This document shows positions 12,831 through 24,317 of a stretch of 64,000 nucleotides of DNA, piece after piece; position 1 is the stretch's first letter; every line of letters starts with the position of its first letter. The stretch covers positions 4,838,001 through 4,902,000 of the forward strand of contig NC_051099.1 in the NCBI RefSeq assembly GCF_901709675.1. The letters are read 5' to 3'. The position numbers and the translations under genes were made by a program. Source of the DNA: Syngnathus acus. Its lineage: Eukaryota; Chordata; Actinopteri; Syngnathiformes; Syngnathidae. The notes under the pieces are model-generated. The model did not search any database and was not told the DNA's origin. It saw only the letters and a list, made by a program, of their open reading frames with translations.

Positions 12831-14553
12831 ATCTATAAATCACCAAGGTCAGAGAAATCTTATTAGACCCCAACAGACACACACACAGGCACACACACAT
12901 TCTTGTTTATGTGTGTCATAGGGACTCCTAAGCACGTTTATCCATTTCTTCTTTATTCTATTCTTTACTTTTTTTACTATCACATTGGTGCTCAAGGCTA
13001 TGGTCATTGACTGGCAGACACGGTCAGTAAAATACAAGTTGTGCAGTGCTTTGATAAACAGTGAGAGGAGATTGATAATGATATCGCGTGAGTTCCATTA
13101 AGGATACTGAAAGCAAATCATATATCCAGACACTCTCCCGGGTTTCTGATGTATGCACCATTACTTGGATGACACACTTAATTTTACCACTAGCTCAGAA
13201 TTTTTAGTTTGTTTATGAAAATGGGTCAAAATCATCCATAAAGGTCATCGCAAATTGAGCCAGTGACTAATCCAAGTTAGGGTGGACATTATTCGTATGT
13301 AATCAAGTAAACCAACTCGGTTTTATTTGTCATAGCGCCTCGGCTACGAGCTCACAGAGTCATTTCTCTTTCGCCCAATTACAAATGAGTCCATTAGTGT
13401 GTCTGCAGTGAGCCCTGTGCTGTCTCCCAGTAATGGCTTGTGAGATTTCCATCATAATCATAATGACTCCCAGAGTAGCCATGAGTGCAGATGGAAGGTT
13501 GCTCATAGGTAATGAGCTATCTCATAACCCAAAGGGCACTTCTTTGCGTTTGTTATTTTCAAATGTCTGCCTACACTTTGGTAGCTTACGCACATCGTTG
13601 TTGTAGTAAAGTGTTATTTTAATCCTAAGGACAGGTATTTATTTACAAGCTTTGCATCTCAAGCTCTCTATTTGTTAGGTTGCAAGATGAAATGACCACA
13701 AAGGTCACATTCTCATTAAAATATCCATCCTGATGCTGAGAAATGTAAATGGATGAAAAGTTCAAGGGCATAACATTTTATTGAAAATTGAAGATGCTTA
13801 ATGGTTACCAACATTACAGCTTAGGCTGCAAACTGCAGTTGCGAAATCACAAAAGTTGATTGTGACACTTGACGGCGGTCAGCAAATGCCATCTTGCACA
13901 TTCATTTGCAAGCTGACATTCTGCCGTCGTCTCCTTCCCTCGGCTGTGCTGCTTTGCCAAGCAAAAAAAATCATGGCCACTAGCGCCAGAGTGACTCACC
14001 TCTAGTTGCCATTCAAAACACATTACATTCCTCTTTCTGACTTTGCAGCCAGCACATCTGCATCTTCTGCCAATTATTGTCGCCTCACTGAACATTCTAC
14101 CGGTAGGTGTTCAATTTTTGAGGTTCCAGTCTACAAAGATCTCTAAAGTTGCCGATCTGAACTGCAGAACCAAGATGGCTAAAACAAATAATGCTTATTC
14201 AGCCTTCTTTTTTTTGGATACACTGTACAAAGGGGGACAGCTCCACACTCCTCTCTCGGGAGGTCTACCATCAGCCTTGGCTTTAATTCAAAACCATTCT
14301 GGGAAAGAAAGGAGGATGTTTGATTTATCCCTTATTACATTGATTCTTAAGAATGTGCCAGGCAGCCTTATGAATTCATCCATCTCCATAAGCTTTCTCA
14401 CTTCCACTTAGGCCTCATGTAATCTGGGTGAGCCCTCTTATCACTTCATTTGTACAAGCATACTATCAATTCCTGTCCGGCATCTGGGCCTAGGGGAATT
14501 AGGGCAGAGGCTGGATGCGTCCATACAGAACTGCAGTGACAGCAGACTGATTA

Positions 14554-14797
14554 CCGTATTTTCCACACTATAAGGCGCACCGGATTATAAGGCGCACCTT
14601 CAACGAATGGCCCATTTTAAAACTGTGTCCATATATAAGATATATACATTTGGCCCGCGGGCCGGACTTTGGACACGCCTGCTGTAGTGGCTCAATATTG
14701 GTCCATATATATAAGGCGCACCTGATTATAAGGCGCACTGTCGGCTTTTGAGAAAATTGGAGGTTTTTAGGTGCGGCTTATAGTGTGGAAAATATGG
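14554..14797 (-). mobile_element. TIR miniature transposon, type A copy (one module)
   Basis: TA-flanked, reverse orientation. The termini are slightly diverged (TTTCCACACTATAAGG and TGTGGAAAATATGG). It has one AAAACTGTGTCC module and the hAT-like segment GGACTTTGGACACGCCTGCT. About 244 bp. Confidence 0.9.
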
Positions 14798-17120
14798 TAT
14801 ACCTTTAAAAGCTATCCAGCAGGGTGCCCTATACTTACAGTAATAGCAAATATTTTTTCCAATATAAAAAGGGAAGTGTTTTATTGGATTTTTTGTACTA
14901 TAGCTCACAATCACCTTAAAATATTCTCATCATGAGTCATTGATGTATTATGAAACGGGACACTTTGCTGGTGCCTGGCTCGTAAAGGCAGACAATGGCT
15001 GGTCTTAATAAGAAACAGAATGGATCCCTTGAGTGTAAAGGACCCATCAAGCTAGGGAATTTTATTTAATTTCCCCGGGGCCGTCTACGTCTTGTACACA
15101 TAATTAGAGCCCAACACGCAATGCTCGCTGTGTTTTGTCAATAATTCCCCCGGGAGCAATCAGGGCAGGGTTTGGACATGCCTCTGTGACCTGGGCTACT
15201 TGCAACAAGCTCAGCCACCTAATTACACTGCCTCTAACAAGCAATGCGCCGGTGGCACTTGCAAGGGGAATGATGTTTGATGGGGTTGGGGGGACGCTGG
15301 TCTACAGTACAGACCCTCCTCGGAGCCCCTGATGTCATTAGGGTTGTTTGTGGTTGCCGCCATGCATGCTGGGATATCATTGTCCTTCTGACAGACCTGC
15401 TCTGCATTTAGGGACAAGGATGTGGTTGCCATATTTTTGTCCACCATTTATTTGCCTTTCAGCGTATTATTGCGGTGGAAGTAAAATCAAATCTTACAGC
15501 AATAACGAGAACTATCGATTGTCAATTGCTACCACTTAATGGTTTGGTTTTTGGATGAATAGCTATTAAAATGTTAGGATGCAGTAATTTACTGACTCAC
15601 TTTAACAAAGTGATCATTATTGTAGTTTTGGGGTTTTGTGGTGCATACAGAGTTCTGCGGATGCCCAAAAAATGAAGAGCAGAGGATGTCTGAGCACCCA
15701 TGAAGACAATAAATTAATTCACGTTGGGAGGTCTTTTACAGACAGTCATACTTAAAAAAAAAAAATTGCATTTTGGCTGTAAAAAGCTTATAAAAATAAA
15801 AACAGTTTAAATCTTGGATGACAACATTGCCAATAACATTTGACTAAGTTTGAGCGAGATAATGATATTCGACTTCAGGGCTTCTAGGGCAAATGCATAA
15901 ATGTATGAGAGCACCACATGGAGGTTACTGCTGACCAATCCAGGAAGTAGCCTGTCTTTGGTTTTGGTAAGATGAAGAGCCAAGAGCTAAAAATCATATT
16001 GCGTGTATCTGTCACCCAACACAGCAGATGGAAAAATGATTTTCGATAAAGTCATTTTGTGTGGGTGAAGTGAGATTGCTTAGGAGAGTGGGAAGACAAC
16101 TGGCCAGCAAGTTGCCTGCAGAAATCATTGTCTTGACAAAAGCAGCAATAAAAGGGCAGAGGTCTGTGAGAGTCAATGGCCCAGTTGGCCGGGAGGAGCT
16201 GATGTGTAGGTGAGCCGGGCCTTGACTGACATCCGCCGGACACAGTGAGAAGCTTTAACCTTGTCTGAAAACTCAGAGGCCAGACAGATGCAACTGAGCA
16301 CATGAATGAAAACATATAGGCGCTGAATAAAAACAGCAGGGTTTTTTTTTTTTCCGTCCAATCGGTGACCCGTTCCCAGAGACACCGGTTTGAACCCGAC
16401 GACTAACGGCATACATTATTGAACAGCAGTAACTGGCAACGCTGCCTTATAAATAGAGATGAGGTTCTGCTCCCTGCCACAAACTCCGAGATGGCTTCAT
16501 GAGCTCACTCACAACAAGGTTGGCCTCAGGTTGGTTAGTGACCCCAGTGAAATGTTTTGGACAAAATATGTTGCAGGATTGGTGTGCAGGACCTTCCTTT
16601 CACTCCTCACTTTTCAAATACAATAACTGAAGTCCACGCTAAAGCATCGCTACACGTGGGCAATCACTTGAAAAGCATTTGATAGATGGAGATACTTTGC
16701 CCAAGACGTTTTTCTTTTCCAGGTCAGGAAAGATGGAGATTGCATTTCTTTTCACCAGAGTGAGCATCTCACTCAAAAAAGCATACTTGTGATTGAATTA
16801 TTTTTCCATTCCCTGTGTTCTCACCTTGCATTGAGAATTGGATTATTGCTTTTGAAACACAAGTCAGTGCTACATTTCATTTTTTTCACGTTGAATTTCA
16901 AGGGCTTGCTTTCCTCAAATGTGTAATTACTCGCTTTTATTGCTGGTTGTGGATGACTGATGAGAACGATGAGGACCTAATACAGGCTTAAAATGATCAT
17001 CTTGAGGTATTTAATGCCAAGGTGACTATAATGAAAGCTGATGCGGAACAATTTAAAAACACAACCATCATATAATTTAACATGTGATGACTGTATAAAA
17101 TGTGCTGGCAATTTTAATTA
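14798..17120. other. Non-coding block with one candidate element
   Basis: Unique sequence with a candidate element at 15060-15330. From about 15540 to 17100 I see only ordinary AT-rich sequence and a short T run near 16343. Confidence 0.5.
15060..15330. promoter_or_regulatory. Candidate conserved block
   Basis: Unique, relatively GC-rich sequence with ACATAATTAGAGCC, TTGTCAATAATTCCC and CACCTAATTACACTGCC. No repeat or splice signals seen. Confidence 0.3.
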
Positions 17121-17321
17121 CCGTAATTTCCGGACTATAAGCCTCTACTTTTTGCACGAGGTTTGGAACTCTGCGGCTTATAGTCCAGTGCGCCTTATCT
17201 ATGGATTTTTCATGATTTTTATGATATTCTAAAATTACTTCTTTGGGTAATACTGGGAATAAAAATGAGGACATTTTATTTAAAAGACCTGTGGTATATA
17301 TAAGCAAAACAGGATTTACGG
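17121..17321. mobile_element. Related TIR element, CCGTAATTTCCGG family
   Basis: It begins after TA with CCGTAATTTCCGGACTATAA, then CTGCGGCTTATAGTCC, and ends GGATTTACGG followed by TA. The inverted ends are shorter and differ from the main family, and the middle (AAAATTACTTCTTTGGG, GACCTGTGGTATATATAAGC) is unrelated. I recall a fish repeat family with an opening like CCGTAAATTCCGGACTATAA. The left end is clear; the right boundary is inferred from the matching TTTACGG-TA. Confidence 0.65.
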
Positions 17322-19402
17322 TACTCTCCGGTGTCAACAAGCGGCTTTTCAAAAGAAAAAAATATAATCATGGCTTCAGATGTCCCAAGCAGTACTTTTA
17401 ACATATTTTATTGGATATTTTTGCAATCTAGCAACCACAGCTTGAGATTTGGTGGTATAATATTGATTTTGATCAGCCCTGCCCACACAAAGCATATTTT
17501 TGGCTTCGGCAAAAGGCTTGGAGGGAGGTAGCATCTGCCGAGTTGTGGTTCCCAAAACTAGATTAAAATGACAAGATTTGGAGCATATTGAAACAATAGT
17601 GCTGACTTGCCTGAAACTTCAAACTGTTACCACATGCGCAATGTGTGGCATTTTAAGTCCCTTATGAGTGACAACAACCCAGAAGTAAACTCGTTTTTTT
17701 TAAAGGATACAATGGAATTTATTAGGTCTGGATCATGTTTTGTTTCAGCACATGAAAAGAAATGGCACTATGACAGGCTAGATAATTCATTGACAAAGAC
17801 TTTTTGAAAATTTAGGCATGTTGATGTGATAGTTTTATTGGCAGTTTAAAGAAAATGTTAAATCATTGAAGTCAGTTTTAATTTCAGGCTGGCAGACCAT
17901 GACAAGTTTTATTCCTGCAAGCACTTTTAAAGATTCTTGTTTTTTATTTCAAGCATGTTTCCGATTGGAGCCATCATAGCACATTAGTCTTTCAAATGAC
18001 AACGTAGCACTGACAAAAAAAATAAAAAATAGAGGAAGTCGTAGAAATTTGAGTTGAGGTCAAATAGTCATTTGACAAAAGGCCATCAAAGCTTATGGGA
18101 TTTGAAATTTGAGAATTGAAAGTCCTTATTTAAACTCTAAATGCAATTTTGAACTTTTAAAGTTTGATTTGGAGCCGGCCACCTCAAACAAAACTGTGAA
18201 CTCAGCATTTCCTTGCATCAGTTTAATTTTTTGGTGGTGTCCTAATTTTTAACCACAGAAAGGGCACTCAGTTAAATCAAACAGAACTTCGGTTTCAGAC
18301 TTCCCTCAAATTATTGGAGTGCTAGAATTGTCTAATTTAGTAATATGTTTATTTGTGTTCCACTAACTCTGCCAACTTCATTTTATACTTGCAGGGCTCT
18401 TCCAAATCTTCCATGCTGAAAAGTATATTTACCTAAGGTGCAAAACAGTTTTTCCAAATAAACCTGGTCTCCATCACGTTTCCACCTGTTGCCAACAGTG
18501 TGTACAAGCTATTGAGTGAATAAACTCAATTTAGCACTCCCCGTCTGAGAATTTAGTAAAGCAGGACGTAAATGTGACTATACTAAAAAGGCCAATGCAT
18601 AAAATCCACTCTGTCAAGTCTCATTTACGCTTTAGTCGTCTTTTACTTTTAGTGGTTATACATCATCTGAAACTATATTTGAAAAAACAGGATGACTTGT
18701 GTTCAATTATTAATCCAATATGTTAAAAAAAATACTTGCATAGCATCCTGGCTTTTTTAGGTGTCTTTTTCTATTTAATGATCGATCTGACATTGAGGGC
18801 AGAAGCGTCTCCTTCCTGACCTTTTCGGTTTTGATATCCTGCTTGCCCGATGGCCATATTACTGTGCTGCTGGGTGTAGAAGTCACACTCTGGTGCTTTC
18901 TTGGCTTGGGGGAAGTGTGGACAGGTGCGTGGGTACATTAGCACATGTGCCGGACTGTCTGGAGAGTGTTGCTGCCTGCTGGTCAGGTCATCCATCAGAT
19001 GGATGCACCCCCCCGACACGGCCCCCCCATCAACGCGGCTCTCCGCCAGCTCTACAATCTCCACATTAATTTCTCATCTAGGGTGCCCTAATGAGCTCCG
19101 CCTGCTCGTACACCTCGGAGACTCGACTGATTAGCAGAGGGGGGTGGTTTGCCATTTGTCAAGGGCCAGAGATGGCCTTTAAACTGCTGACCTTGCTGCC
19201 AAGAAATGGAAGATCAAATGGTAGGTGTAAGAGGAAGTGGAAATGCTATCACTACTTTGGGAATTTTCTTTTCTGTACAACTGCGGTTATGCTCTTTCTC
19301 ATCAAATTGAACTCCAATTGATTCATTCCTAAAGAGACCATGGGCATTTCAGAAGTCGTGAAATGTCATTTAAGGGGAAGTCAATAATATGTGCCCCTAT
19401 TA
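17322..19402. other. AT-rich non-coding block
   Basis: Mostly featureless AT-rich sequence to 18900, then the candidate block at 18940-19210. No transposon ends or splice signals recognised. Confidence 0.5.
18940..19210. promoter_or_regulatory. Candidate conserved block
   Basis: Includes ACATTAATTTCTCATCTAGG, GTGCCCTAATGAGCTCC and GATTAGCAGAGG in GC-rich unique sequence with short C and G runs. Short open frames here look accidental. Confidence 0.28.
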
Positions 19403-19815
19403 CCGTATTTTCCGGACTATAAGGCGCACCGGACTATAAGGCGCACCTTCAATGAATGGCCCATTTTAAAACTTTGTCCTTATATAAGGCGCACCGGACT
19501 ATAAGGCGCACCATTAATGCATCATGTCAGATTTTTAATCCAAATCAAATCATTCTCCATTTTATCTTTTTTTATTTAAATTTCAGACACAACAAATTAC
19601 TTTATAATCACAAAATAATGATCCATAGTCTTTTTGATTCATGATTCATAGTCTTCAGCGGGCTACTTATGATTGATTTCATGACACAATGCTTCGGGCC
19701 AGTTTAAATTTAGGAATTTGGTCCATATATAAGGCGCACCGGACTATAAGGCCCACTGTTGGCTTTTGAGAAAATGTTAGATGTTTAGGTGTGCCTTATA
19801 GTCCGGAAAATACGG
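19403..19815 (-). mobile_element. TIR miniature transposon, type B copy 2
   Basis: Complete copy of about 413 bp flanked by TA on both sides, in reverse orientation relative to copy 1. It carries the full type B interior (CAAATTACTTTATAATCACA, TTTTTGATTCATGATTCATA). Confidence 0.92.
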
Positions 19816-20132
19816 TAGTCTTACATTCTGATTAATAGTGCATTGGTAGAATATGAATTAGGCAAATTCTTTTATTCAGCCGTTTTGCCACTTGCTGTCA
19901 ACAAACTGACACGGCAGTGCCTAAAAAGCCTCAGGTAACAACCGTCACAACTCGCCTGTTTTCTGGGTTTGGTCATGTGATGTTCTTGAGAAGATACAGA
20001 GAACAACGACTAAATCAGGAAAATACTACTTCAACAACTGAACCTTATTTGGGGTTAATCAGAAGCACAGCGTTTGAATATGACTGATCAATTCTGAACC
20101 CAGCAAGAGTTTTCAGTTGGTCATTGGTTAGG

Positions 20133-20172
20133 TCACCCTAACCTTAACCCTAAACTCAACCCCTAAACCTCA
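20133..20172 (+). repeat. Degenerate telomere-like stretch
   Basis: CACCCTAACCTTAACCCTAA then ACTCAACCCCTAAACC resembles imperfect CCCTAA repeats over about 40 bases. It is too short and degenerate to be a functional telomere array. Confidence 0.5.
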
Positions 20173-20949
20173 TCAAAGTTTATTTTCAATGATTCATCTT
20201 GGTCCAATTTTATTATACCACAAAAAATGGGTATTTAACCAAACTTGTGTGTGAAGTACTTACATCCACTGAAGCTGGTATAAACTGAGTCGTTATGGTA
20301 AAACCCAAAAAGACTCTTAGTATTAAGGCAATATGACAGCATAAGATTGACTTCCGATTGGCCTACAAAGCATCCACGAGGTTGGCAATTGGGCGTGATG
20401 AGACGCAGCTCTTTTTCTTCTCCCACATCCAACGCAGTGACTCATTTCCTGTGGCTGTGTTTATATGCGACGGCGGTGAGCCATGTTCCTGTGTGAACGT
20501 GCCTCACAGGGAGCAGAGATTTGCCACTTATTGGATGGAGGGGAGCCGTGTAGGTCTGTGACACCCGCTAACCTTGGACAGGGCTACTGGGACTCGGTGG
20601 GGGTATCCATCACTGTGGCAGCCCTGAGACCCAGACCGGGGGTAAAGCCACAGAAGTTGCAGGGGGAGGGAAAAAAGCTAGTAAAAATTTAATGCACTCC
20701 GCAGAGCGGTCATGTCATACTTGGTTATGGAAAATAATCCCAGATGCCTGCAGTGCTAAAATGGAGCTATAATGTGCTCGCCTCCTAACCCGCCCTGACA
20801 GCCATGATGTACGACTACCATTACCGGAAAATATCACTTCAACTAACCCGTGATCCGGCTCCGCTAAGGGTCATATTATCCATGAGGAACAAATTACACT
20901 CCCCCAAAGTAAATACAAATTTCCTGCACTGACTGAGTACAAAGCATAA

Positions 20950-20992
20950 GGGGGAGGAGGAGGAGGAGGAGGAGGGGGCCGGGCGGGCGGGG
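20950..20992 (+). repeat. GGA repeat and G-quadruplex motif
   Basis: A (GGA)n stretch runs into GGGGGCCGGGCGGGCGGGG at 20974-20992: four G-runs of at least three with loops of one or two bases, the canonical short-loop quadruplex pattern. It is one of the few CpG-rich spots in an AT-rich window. Confidence 0.85.
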
Positions 20993-21559
20993 ACGTTACC
21001 TATGACAACGCTCCGCAGAGTGACAAGGATGATAAAGTACATGACAAATCACTAGCTGACAGGGTACTCTAGTGCAATCAGCCTCAGCCTCAACCTAGTG
21101 AGCACCCACTCAAGCCTGTAAACACCACTCTCTTCCTTTGGAGGGGGGCAAAACACATAATCTTTTAACGCTGACAAGTTGCTCTTTCCTTTTTATTACT
21201 CTTCTTTCCCACTGCGGCGCAGCGAGGGCGGGTTTGGGTTGGGGGTGGGTGGGTAGGATTGTAAACTGGTTTTATGTACAGTGCTGCCAAGTCGTTGAGA
21301 AACACAACTCTTGTGTGAGAATTGCCAGAGGGCAAACACAGCAAAACAATAAAGGAAGATAAATAGCAAATTGTATTTTATGTCAAGGACAAACAGGTTC
21401 TTCCGGCTGCTCCAAAGCACCCACTTAGATCCCTTGCCCCATATGACTACACGCATTACGCTACATTTACGGTAAGGTCTGGCTTGGCCGTGAATAACAA
21501 TGCAAATATGTTTAAAATAATAGCACATAGAGTTTGTGGAGGCTGTCAGATCACATAAA

Positions 21560-21690
21560 CACTTATATATAATATAATGAATATAATAAATATAATATAA
21601 TATCTTAAATATTATATTATATTCCATAAGCGGAAGAAGATGGAATATAATATCATATCATATCATATCAAATATAATATAATATAATTT
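21560..21690. repeat. ATATA-rich repeats with a hairpin
   Basis: TATAATATAATAT-type runs, then ATTATATTCCA at 21616-21626 facing TGGAATATAAT at 21641-21651 across a 14-base loop (TAAGCGGAAGAAGA). A pentamer run of ATCAT units (TATCATATCATATCATATCA) follows. Confidence 0.8.
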
Positions 21691-23127
21691 CTAAAAGCTC
21701 CAATGTGATTAATACCTGTAAAGGCTGCAAATCTATGAATGGTTCATTTGAAAGGCATTAGAGCGCCGGCGCCTATTCATCCTAAAATATTAAAGTAGTC
21801 GTTTTAAGATGCCACTTATAAGCAAAATCATTTAAGCAGTAATGAGTCTAGAGCGACTGCCTCCTGACGATATTATAAAATCAAGGCCCAGACTGTGTAG
21901 CTGAATGATGACGCTTGAGTAGGTGTTTAACATAAAAGATTCATTTTTGTAAGTCTGATGGGGAATGCTTCTCTCTTGCTCAGTCGCTCATTTTCTAGAT
22001 ATGATATGAAACTATTCCAGATTCTGCATGCTATTGTTTTGGAGCGGGCACAAAGGCTCTTAGAGTTTCCAAGCACGCACACACAAACAAGATTCCGCAC
22101 ACACACACATGCATATTCTGAGATCCAAATAGTGTCTTATCAGAGCCTGGCAGTCGACATGGCGGAGACCTGCTACACAGGCAGAACATGATTTCTCCAG
22201 GGAACACTTTTTCCATTTCCCGCTTTTGAAGGGAAACTAAATACGTTTGTCGTCATTGGAATACATTTGACCCATTAAAAGGATTTCTTTAGCATCCTTC
22301 TCCACTACGGGGGTTGTGAAGTAGACCGCGTCATCCAGAAAATGCAAATGACAACAGGGGTAGTGGGCGAGAAGTGAAAAGGGCCTGGCAGGAGTAGATA
22401 GTGACAGAGGTGATGAGGTGAAAGAGTCATGTGGGAGTTCAAATGACTCCTCAACAACAAGGCAGAAGACATGTCACAGGGGTCCCCTATTTACTAATTC
22501 ACTCCTCTTGTTACTTTAACACGCAATTAATCAATGACAGCAAGGTGTAGTCGACGCTGTGTGTCAGAGGCGGACTGAGTGAATTAATCCAGTCGGTTGA
22601 GGGATTACAGGGCAACATGTTCTCTCTTGCTTCCAGAAACCAAAAAAAACAAAAAACGACAAAGACAGGACCAATTTGAACGGACAACACTGAGTAATGA
22701 CTCAATTTGCTGCATTATTTTTCATATATATATAATATTTATATTTTTCAGCTATTTCTTTCCATCAATATTTATTCATTTATTATTTTAAGATGTCTAT
22801 ATGATCATTTGATTTAATGTCTGAACCTTTGAATTATTGGATATTTTTGGTAATACTTGAATTGTTCACATTCATTTGACCTCAAATAATGCTGTCATGC
22901 AAATGCTTTTCTTATCAATTCCTAGATAAAACAAATATGATAATATGCAGTCTAATTTATATTTTGAAGGTCATTAAGAACATTTATAACAAATCCATAA
23001 CTAATTAAAGTGTGGTAGTATGTCTTCATAGGGTGTTTCATTCTAATTGCATTTAACTGTCAGGCTGAACAGTGAATCTTTTTCAAAAGTGATTTAGACA
23101 CACCCACAATGGGATAAAAACTGTCAG

Positions 23128-23133
23128 GCTTAC
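23128..23133 (-). promoter_or_regulatory. Splice donor of the microexon (GTAAGC)
   Basis: The exon ends in AAG followed by GTAAGC on the minus strand, so AAG|GTAAG pairs well with U1 snRNA. Together with the acceptor it fixes the exon length at 30 nt. Confidence 0.65.
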
Positions 23134-23163
23134 CTTGCTATCCTGGTCAGTCTCCGTATCACA
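23134..23163 (-). CDS. auts2: 30-nt microexon, probable AUTS2-family gene
   Basis: Read on the minus strand, this is a complete internal exon. It is preceded by an eight-T polypyrimidine tract ending TTTCAG and followed by GTAAGCC, an almost ideal donor. A possible branch point (CTCAT) lies about 25 nt upstream of the exon. The 30 nt are TGT GAT ACG GAG ACT GAC CAG GAT AGC AAG, giving CDTETDQDSK. The second frame is also open (VIRRLTRIA) and the third has an immediate stop. From memory, human AUTS2 has CDSDSDQEEK between GYF and ASDASSEK. That is 5 identities and 4 conservative changes over the same 10 residues. The paralogue FBRSL1 has a similar acidic segment but, as I recall it, without the Gln. 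AUTS2 is a nuclear protein of a non-canonical PRC1 complex active in neurons. The exon is a multiple of three, so skipping it would keep the frame. No neighbouring AUTS2 exon was found in the window. The exon call is strong; the gene assignment is a recalled short match. Confidence 0.66.
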
Positions 23164-23191
23164 CTGAAAGAAAAAAAAGATACTTGATGAG
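23164..23191 (-). promoter_or_regulatory. Splice acceptor region of the microexon
   Basis: On the minus strand this reads branch-point-like CTCAT, a short spacer, eight consecutive T, C, TTT and CAG directly before the exon. Such a strong pyrimidine tract is typical of constitutively recognised or tightly controlled short exons. I see no TGC motif between the tract and the exon, the arrangement known for SRRM4-dependent neural microexons, so that type of control is not supported. Confidence 0.65.
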
Positions 23192-23869
23192 GTTCCATGC
23201 ATCTGAAACTGTCACACACTTCCAATTTATGGCATATTTAATCTTTCCAAGGACAGTGAATGTCAGAAATTGACTCGATCTTGGTATTATTCTGCGCAAA
23301 TGTGCCCAAGTTAGCAAAAAAAGCTAATTGTGGAGTTGGAAGCTCATGAAGAAGAACAACATCATTTATTATTCCATGGAATGTGTTGTTCCTTGAGGCT
23401 TGGGATGAAGAAGGAGAGAAGCAAGACAACCTTGTCAACGGAGACAGGAAAAAGGTGGCTAAATTTGATTTTTTTTCCCCACCCTCTTCCAATTTCAATT
23501 TCAAGGTCCACTTAATTCTTTATCAACTAATTAGTGTCACGCTGGGTGACTGGCAGTCCCAAAGTTGTGCATATGGCTGAGGTGCAGAGAAGCACTGAAG
23601 TCGGTAATGAAGAAGGCACTGGGGGGGAATATAGGCAGGGATTGGCATCATATATTTGTGAGGATGAAAAGATTGACAGCCCTGGGAGTGAGCGACAGAA
23701 GGCACTTCTGTCTTGGCTCTCCATCTTTCCCGCTTCAATCAAATTTTTTTTTTTGCTGATCTGGAGCCTAAGGTAGAAGCCATGTGGCTGCTCGGGTATG
23801 TTTCTCAGACTGGATGCTAAAAGGGGGCCATGCGAGCTCAGCAGGAGCATAGCATCCAATTTACAGGCC

Positions 23870-24110
23870 TGTCCCACATGGCCCCTGGGGCAGCCGGCGG
23901 CATGCTGCCATGATGGTCAGCTCCAGCAACTCATAAATTATGCAGTGGCAATAAACGCACTGGGCAAACACTCCTCAGACGCTCCCTTGCTCTTTATTTC
24001 TCTCTCTCTCTCTCTAGAACATTCCGACATCCATCCCCAGTACTGTGAACGCCAACAACCTTCTCGACAGGATGAATAAATGAGAACGGGGAGTCAAGGT
24101 TCTAATTAGA
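23870..24110. promoter_or_regulatory. Candidate conserved block about 0.7 kb from the microexon
   Basis: GGCAGCCGGCGGCATGCTGC, CAACTCATAAATTATGCAG, GCAATAAACGCACTGGGC and GGTTCTAATTAGAAAGG lie upstream of the microexon in the inferred gene direction. A short CT run interrupts the block. An intronic enhancer is possible. Confidence 0.3.
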
Positions 24111-24317
24111 AAGGACAATTGGCCTGTAGGAACTGAGTTAGGATAAAATTTTGGACGCACACACTCTTCCACTTTATTGGGAAGATTTATTTGGGAGAAT
24201 TCTGGTTCATTCATACAAAGGAACATTTGTGAGGTCAGGTGGTGCCAAAGGTCAAGGACAGTCATGTTTGTCCACATCTTCTTCTCTCTTGGTCAACAAG
24301 AAAAACAATTCAGGGTA

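Larger units (their letters stand above)
9653..14553. other. 4.9 kb with few transposons and two candidate elements
   Basis: One of the longest stretches free of the miniature transposon. It holds candidate blocks at 10330-10880 and 12480-12830, the 158-bp tandem duplication and the YY1-like motif. The paucity of insertions could reflect selection against disrupting regulatory DNA, or chance. Confidence 0.5.
19816..24317. other. 4.5 kb containing the microexon
   Basis: Holds the telomere-like stretch, the GGA/quadruplex motif, the AT-rich hairpin and the microexon at 23134-23163, plus a candidate block at 23870-24110. No copy of the miniature transposon lies between 19816 and 24317. Confidence 0.6.
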
